A DNA stretch of 64,000 nucleotides, taken from a virus. Of the stretch, positions 60,723 to 64,000 are shown one piece after another. The notes beneath the pieces are model-generated. The model was not told where the DNA came from and did no database searches. It was given only the letters and a program-made list of their open reading frames with translations. Location: positions 91,271 through 155,270 of the IMG/VR virus record IMGVR_UViG_3300020183_000008; one strand, 5' to 3'. Every line of letters begins with the position of its first letter. The first letter of the stretch is position 1. Both the position numbers and the translations under genes were made by a program.

Positions 60723-61568
60723 ATGACAGCAAGCACTAATCGAGAATATATCGCAACAAAAACTTTTTTTGCTGGTGAAATCAACTTAAAAATCAACGAA
60801 CAGGAGAGAATCAAGTTCGATGGTTTCAAGGCTTTGATCCGAGGGCAAGAATATAAATGCAGCACTTTGATGGCTGCCGTCAGAGCGGGTCTCTTGATGT
60901 TAGCTCAAACAGATGCATCTGGAAAGAGCATCGAACATGTAGAAGAATCAGCGGAAAATAGAGCCAAGAGGATGAAGGAAGAGCGTCTCCGCGCTATCAA
61001 CGGTGCGAAAGGAAACGGTGAGATCCTCGAAGAGATTGCGGTGAAGCCATCCAAGGTGGTAAAGCGTGATGGCACTCCGGTTGCCCAAGCTGCGGTTGTT
61101 GAAATCGCTGAAGTTAAGCATCCGAAAAAAGAAAAACGAGCCGTTGTACAAGAAAACGAAGGTAAAGAAGTAGCTAAGGTCACCAAAGCTAAATCAGGTT
61201 TGGAAGAAGACACATCGAAATCTTTTTATGAAGCCATGTTAGATGGGGATAAAAAGAAACTAGAAATTGCAAAAGACCAATTTGCAAGAAAAGTCATCAA
61301 AAAATCTAGTCAAGATGATGCGGTAGAAGTGAAGAAGTTGGTCGAGTCAGTAGGGGAAGCATCTGAGATCACTCCAAAAAAAGATCCGTTAAAAAGTTGG
61401 AAGTCCTTTACAGTAAAAAAGAAAGAGGCTTTCATCAAAAAAGCGACCGATATTTCCCTAATCAAAAGAATTATTGACAGTGAGGGTGGAAATCTTCGCC
61501 GAAAAGCTGAAGAAAGATTAGCGGAAGTAGATCATGCCAAAGCCAAAGATGTGGGACAACATCCATGA
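60723..61568 (+). CDS. Unknown Lys/Glu-rich protein, virion-associated by context
   Basis: The 281-residue protein has a folded N-terminal ~65 residues (NREYIATKTFFAGEINLKINEQERIKFDGFKALIRGQEY), a middle rich in Ala/Glu/Lys/Val likely to be disordered or coiled, and a helical C-terminus. It has one of the strongest RBSs here. It overlaps the next gene by 35 bp. Function unknown. Confidence 0.5.
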   Translation: MTASTNREYIATKTFFAGEINLKINEQERIKFDGFKALIRGQEYKCSTLMAAVRAGLLMLAQTDASGKSIEHVEESAENRAKRMKEERLRAINGAKGNGEILEEIAVKPSKVVKRDGTPVAQAAVVEIAEVKHPKKEKRAVVQENEGKEVAKVTKAKSGLEEDTSKSFYEAMLDGDKKKLEIAKDQFARKVIKKSSQDDAVEVKKLVESVGEASEITPKKDPLKSWKSFTVKKKEAFIKKATDISLIKRIIDSEGGNLRRKAEERLAEVDHAKAKDVGQHP

Positions 61569-62373
61569 TTTTACATCCCCAGAGGACTTACCGAAATCTG
61601 GTGATGTAGTTTTACAGCCTGTGGAAGACCACGCTTTTGCTGTACCTGAAATGGTGCGCACGGAGTTTGGTCTTCTCCCTGCTGAATATATGAGAAGGTT
61701 GGATCAAAGAGATCCTGAAACGGAACAGCAGTTACCGAGAATCACATCCGTGCCTACGAGGTCTGCTTTTTTGTCGGATCAGAGTCCAAACCCTGATGCG
61801 ACAAACGATTACATCGAGAATAGAGATCTTGATGTTAATAATCCTTCTGCTCATGTTGAGATTCCAAATTTACCAGACCCATACATTGAAAAAATTGCAA
61901 GAAGGGTTGTTTCAGGTTGGATGCTTGAAAACCATCCTTATGAAATTGAATTAGATCAAACCAAGGTTGCAGTCAGTCTCCTTGATCTTATCAAAAGCAC
62001 CTCAGCATTTTCGAAGAAAAATGAACCGAAATGTTCTCCTAGAATCACTCGAAAAAACGGGAAACTAAATCGGTACGATTTCAACGTCATTTGTGGTGAG
62101 GATTATTCAGATCCAAACGGTCACACAGTTAAATTCAAATTTTTACCGCAAGGAAATACAAAATACGCTTGGAAAACAAGAGTTTTAGTCAGTTGCTCCT
62201 GTGAATTTTGGCGTTATTACGGGTGTGATTGGAACTCAAAAAGGAAGGATTACCAAGAACGCCAGATGTCAAATGGTGCTGCACCCACAGTGCGAGGAAA
62301 AACTCATCTAATCTGTAAGCATGTAGCTGCGTGTGTGCCGAAGGTTAGACTTTTCGTTTTGAGGCGAAAATGA
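61534..62373 (+). CDS. SWIM-type zinc-finger protein with KIARRVVSGWM helix
   Basis: The 279-residue protein has a Pro/Asp-rich N-terminal ~110 residues, then DPYIEKIARRVVSGWMLE, again the recurring helix. The C-terminal half has VSCSCEFWRYYGC and HLICKHVAAC, the CxC...CxH arrangement of a SWIM zinc finger, normally a nucleic-acid or protein interaction module. The split may be a processed, packaged protein. Coupled to the next gene by 4 bp. Confidence 0.6.
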   Translation: MPKPKMWDNIHDFTSPEDLPKSGDVVLQPVEDHAFAVPEMVRTEFGLLPAEYMRRLDQRDPETEQQLPRITSVPTRSAFLSDQSPNPDATNDYIENRDLDVNNPSAHVEIPNLPDPYIEKIARRVVSGWMLENHPYEIELDQTKVAVSLLDLIKSTSAFSKKNEPKCSPRITRKNGKLNRYDFNVICGEDYSDPNGHTVKFKFLPQGNTKYAWKTRVLVSCSCEFWRYYGCDWNSKRKDYQERQMSNGAAPTVRGKTHLICKHVAACVPKVRLFVLRRK

Positions 62374-62663
62374 AAGAATTAAAAGGGTTGTTCTCTGAAT
62401 TATTTTCCAATCAACTTGAGTTGGTTCAGGATTATTGGGATGGTACTGAACTCATCGATGATGAAACAATCAAAAAAGCACTAAGATATAACTGTATGGA
62501 AATGGCTCGTAATTTAAAAGATATGCTCGAACACTTTCGTGACCTAGATGGGGAGTCTGACATCGTTGATGACATGGAAGATAACTTAGATGGTTTACAC
62601 GACCAGTTAATGGGCGGACCTGGTGATAACCTGTTAATTAAAAAGGAAGACTATGATTCCTAA
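62370..62663 (+). CDS. Small acidic protein
   Basis: 97 residues, helical and acidic (LDGESDIVDDMEDNLDGLHDQL). It overlaps genes at both ends (4 and 11 bp). No recognisable domain. Confidence 0.45.
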   Translation: MKELKGLFSELFSNQLELVQDYWDGTELIDDETIKKALRYNCMEMARNLKDMLEHFRDLDGESDIVDDMEDNLDGLHDQLMGGPGDNLLIKKEDYDS

Positions 62664-63279
62664 TGTAAACGTCTGGTCTGTGGACTCAGATTACATCATC
62701 TTGGTTTGGAAGGTTAAAGAGAGGGACACTTTTAAGTCCTACAACCTTTACGGTTGCACCACTTCAGGTGGATCATATAGCCTTGTTGAGGGATCTATCC
62801 CAAACGTAGCTAACCCCATGTCTCCCGGTTCAGTCTTAGTAAAAATATCGAGGTCCGCTTTAAGTTTAGCGGCAGATGCACCTTATTTTTTCAAGATTAC
62901 ATCTGTAGATATGAGCGATTCTGAATCAGATATTGATGATTCTGAGTTTATTTCTGTTGATGCTTTGGATGATGTTTTTAGAAATCGTTGGGCTGATGAC
63001 AATTCACCTGTCTATAAAAGTGCGACTTTATCTTTGGCGCATTCAGCTACAAATGTAGAGTACGACATCGTTCAGCTTTTAGGTCGGCAAGCGAATTGTC
63101 TACGGATTGAAACAACTAAAAATGTAAGCGTTCGTATCAATTCTACCAACAATGATGCCATCCTAATTACAGATGCGCATCCGTTTTTACCTGACCGAGG
63201 CGCAATCTTAGCTAGTAAATTGTTTTTCACTACGGTGAGCGAGAACGCGACTGTAAATGTTTTTGTATCTGGTAACTAA
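62653..63279 (+). CDS. Virion-type protein with FN3-like N-terminal domain
   Basis: The 208-residue protein starts NVNVWSVDSDYIILVWKVKERDTFKSYNLYGCTTSGGSY and has APYFFKITSVD near residue 80, an FN3-like pattern. A beta-rich second half ends VNVFVSGN. Likely an exposed virion domain. Confidence 0.5.
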   Translation: MIPNVNVWSVDSDYIILVWKVKERDTFKSYNLYGCTTSGGSYSLVEGSIPNVANPMSPGSVLVKISRSALSLAADAPYFFKITSVDMSDSESDIDDSEFISVDALDDVFRNRWADDNSPVYKSATLSLAHSATNVEYDIVQLLGRQANCLRIETTKNVSVRINSTNNDAILITDAHPFLPDRGAILASKLFFTTVSENATVNVFVSGN

Positions 63280-63296
63280 TTCAAGGAGGATTTCGT

Positions 63297-63545
63297 ATGA
63301 ATAAACTTAGCGCACTAGCTCAAGAAATTGAAAAAATTGCTTATGAACTCGATGTATTTGGTGTTCAGAAAGAAGCGGCACAACCTCGACTTTATGAATA
63401 CGAATACGAAGGTATGAAGTTTTACATGGAAGAAAAGAAGCCACAAGGTGTTCGCCTTCCCGCAGGTAAGGCTTTATTTACAAAGAAATTTTACCCAGTT
63501 TCTGGCGCACTTGCAAAAGACCTCAAAGAAGATTCGGATGAATAA
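63297..63545 (+). CDS. Small protein with IEKIAYELDVFGVQKEAA leader and repeated C-terminal cassette
   Basis: ATG 63297 has AAGGAGG upstream. The 82-residue product has an N-terminal helix (LSALAQEIEKIAYELDVFGVQKEAA), then QPRLYEYEYEGMKFYMEEKKPQGVR and a Lys/Asp-rich end. The stretch from FGVQ onward recurs exactly in the next gene. It overlaps that gene by 8 bp. The head resembles the recurring helix signal. Confidence 0.65.
   Translation: MNKLSALAQEIEKIAYELDVFGVQKEAAQPRLYEYEYEGMKFYMEEKKPQGVRLPAGKALFTKKFYPVSGALAKDLKEDSDE
63357..63483 (+). repeat. Exact 127-bp direct repeat, copy 1
   Basis: Identical base for base to 63874-64000, offset 517 bp; the second copy runs off the window, so the true repeat may be longer. 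It encodes FGVQKEAAQPRLYEYEYEG onward in the same frame in both genes. Confidence 0.95.
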
Positions 63546-64000
63546 ATTTTTTGGTATATCCAAAAAAGAAATACGAAGTCTTTTTTTGGATACACCTGAG
63601 AATAAAAAATCATCGTTTTTAAAAGAATTGATGGATTTTTCTAAAAAATACATCAGTGACCACGATGTTTATTCTTATGTTAAAAATTTTGATGATGGTA
63701 TCAGTTTTGAAAAAGCTAAAAAAGAAATTTTGAAAAGCCAAGAAGAAGCAAAACAATTCTTGGAAAGTTTGCCACCACAAGAAATCCCAAAAAAGGAAAT
63801 CATCGTGAGAAGAAAACAAAGTCTTGTAGAACTTGCAAAAAAGATCGAAAAAGTAGCTTATGAGCTAAATGTTTTTGGTGTTCAGAAAGAAGCGGCACAA
63901 CCTCGACTTTATGAATACGAATACGAAGGTATGAAGTTTTACATGGAAGAAAAGAAGCCACAAGGTGTTCGCCTTCCCGCAGGTAAGGCTTTATTTACAA
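63538..64000 (+). CDS. Partial protein carrying a second copy of the FGVQKEAA cassette
   Basis: ATG 63538 lies inside the previous gene's end, and the frame is open to the window edge (154 codons). The first ~100 residues are new (GISKKEIRSLFLDTPENKK...), mostly charged helix. QSLVELAKKIEKVAYELNVFGVQKEAA and the exact repeated cassette follow. So the helix plus cassette is internal here but N-terminal in the upstream gene. Confidence 0.7.
   Translation, partial: MNKFFGISKKEIRSLFLDTPENKKSSFLKELMDFSKKYISDHDVYSYVKNFDDGISFEKAKKEILKSQEEAKQFLESLPPQEIPKKEIIVRRKQSLVELAKKIEKVAYELNVFGVQKEAAQPRLYEYEYEGMKFYMEEKKPQGVRLPAGKALFT
63874..64000 (+). repeat. Exact 127-bp direct repeat, copy 2 (cut by window end)
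   Basis: See copy 1 at 63357. No silent differences are visible, which implies very recent duplication or gene conversion. Confidence 0.95.

Overview
The window is part of the genome of a large tailed double-stranded DNA bacteriophage, roughly 40% GC by eye. Virion genes (prohead protease, scaffold-like protein, two decoration-type proteins, major capsid protein, neck proteins, long tail fibres or spikes) lie beside a broad replication, recombination and nucleotide-metabolism set. Genes are packed with ATGA, TGATG or TAATG overlaps, use Shine-Dalgarno sites and sometimes start at GTG or TTG. No portal, terminase, tail sheath or DNA polymerase was seen, so the genome extends well beyond both ends. 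The host cannot be named from this sequence.

Layout. (1) 1-4526, minus strand: two paralogous tail-fibre or appendage proteins, the first cut by the window edge, and a small zinc protein. (2) 4527-6161: a 1.6 kb gene-free divergent region with direct repeats, an array of imperfect hairpin repeats and a 12-bp tandem repeat. (3) 6162-30528, plus strand: metallopeptidase, DksA-like protein, two clamp-loader-like proteins, class Ia ribonucleotide reductase, a short LigA-like protein, a RecD-like helicase, an HU-like protein, Lon protease, a putative ssDNA-binding protein, RuvC, RecA, a Rad50/SbcC-like ATPase encoded as two separate halves around an SbcD nuclease and a Cas4/RecB-like nuclease, then many small unknown genes. 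(4) 30552-33923, minus strand: a zinc-containing virion protein, a small membrane-type protein and a UvrD/Rep-type helicase. (5) 34027-40982: four tail fibre or spike proteins, several with beta-helix C-termini. (6) 40987-50662: head module. (7) 50750-53401: an accessory island with a LAGLIDADG homing endonuclease, a Mom-like acyltransferase, tRNA-Leu(UAA) and a zinc-knuckle protein. (8) 53459-64000: neck or tail proteins, a three-gene glycan cassette (two glycosyltransferases and a pyruvyltransferase) and further virion-type proteins, ending in an exact duplication that runs off the edge.

The replication block reads as a recombination-dependent replication and repair machine: RNR supplies dNTPs; RecA, the putative SSB, RuvC, the Rad50-Mre11-like complex and the helicases handle DNA ends and joints; Lon and the HU-like protein may remodel host or phage proteins and DNA. 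The structural block carries a recurring amphipathic helix in otherwise unrelated small proteins, possibly a capsid-targeting signal. A short dispersed motif, TTCGGCGGAA, occurs far more often than chance, often at gene junctions, and is the best candidate here for an undescribed genome-wide signal.
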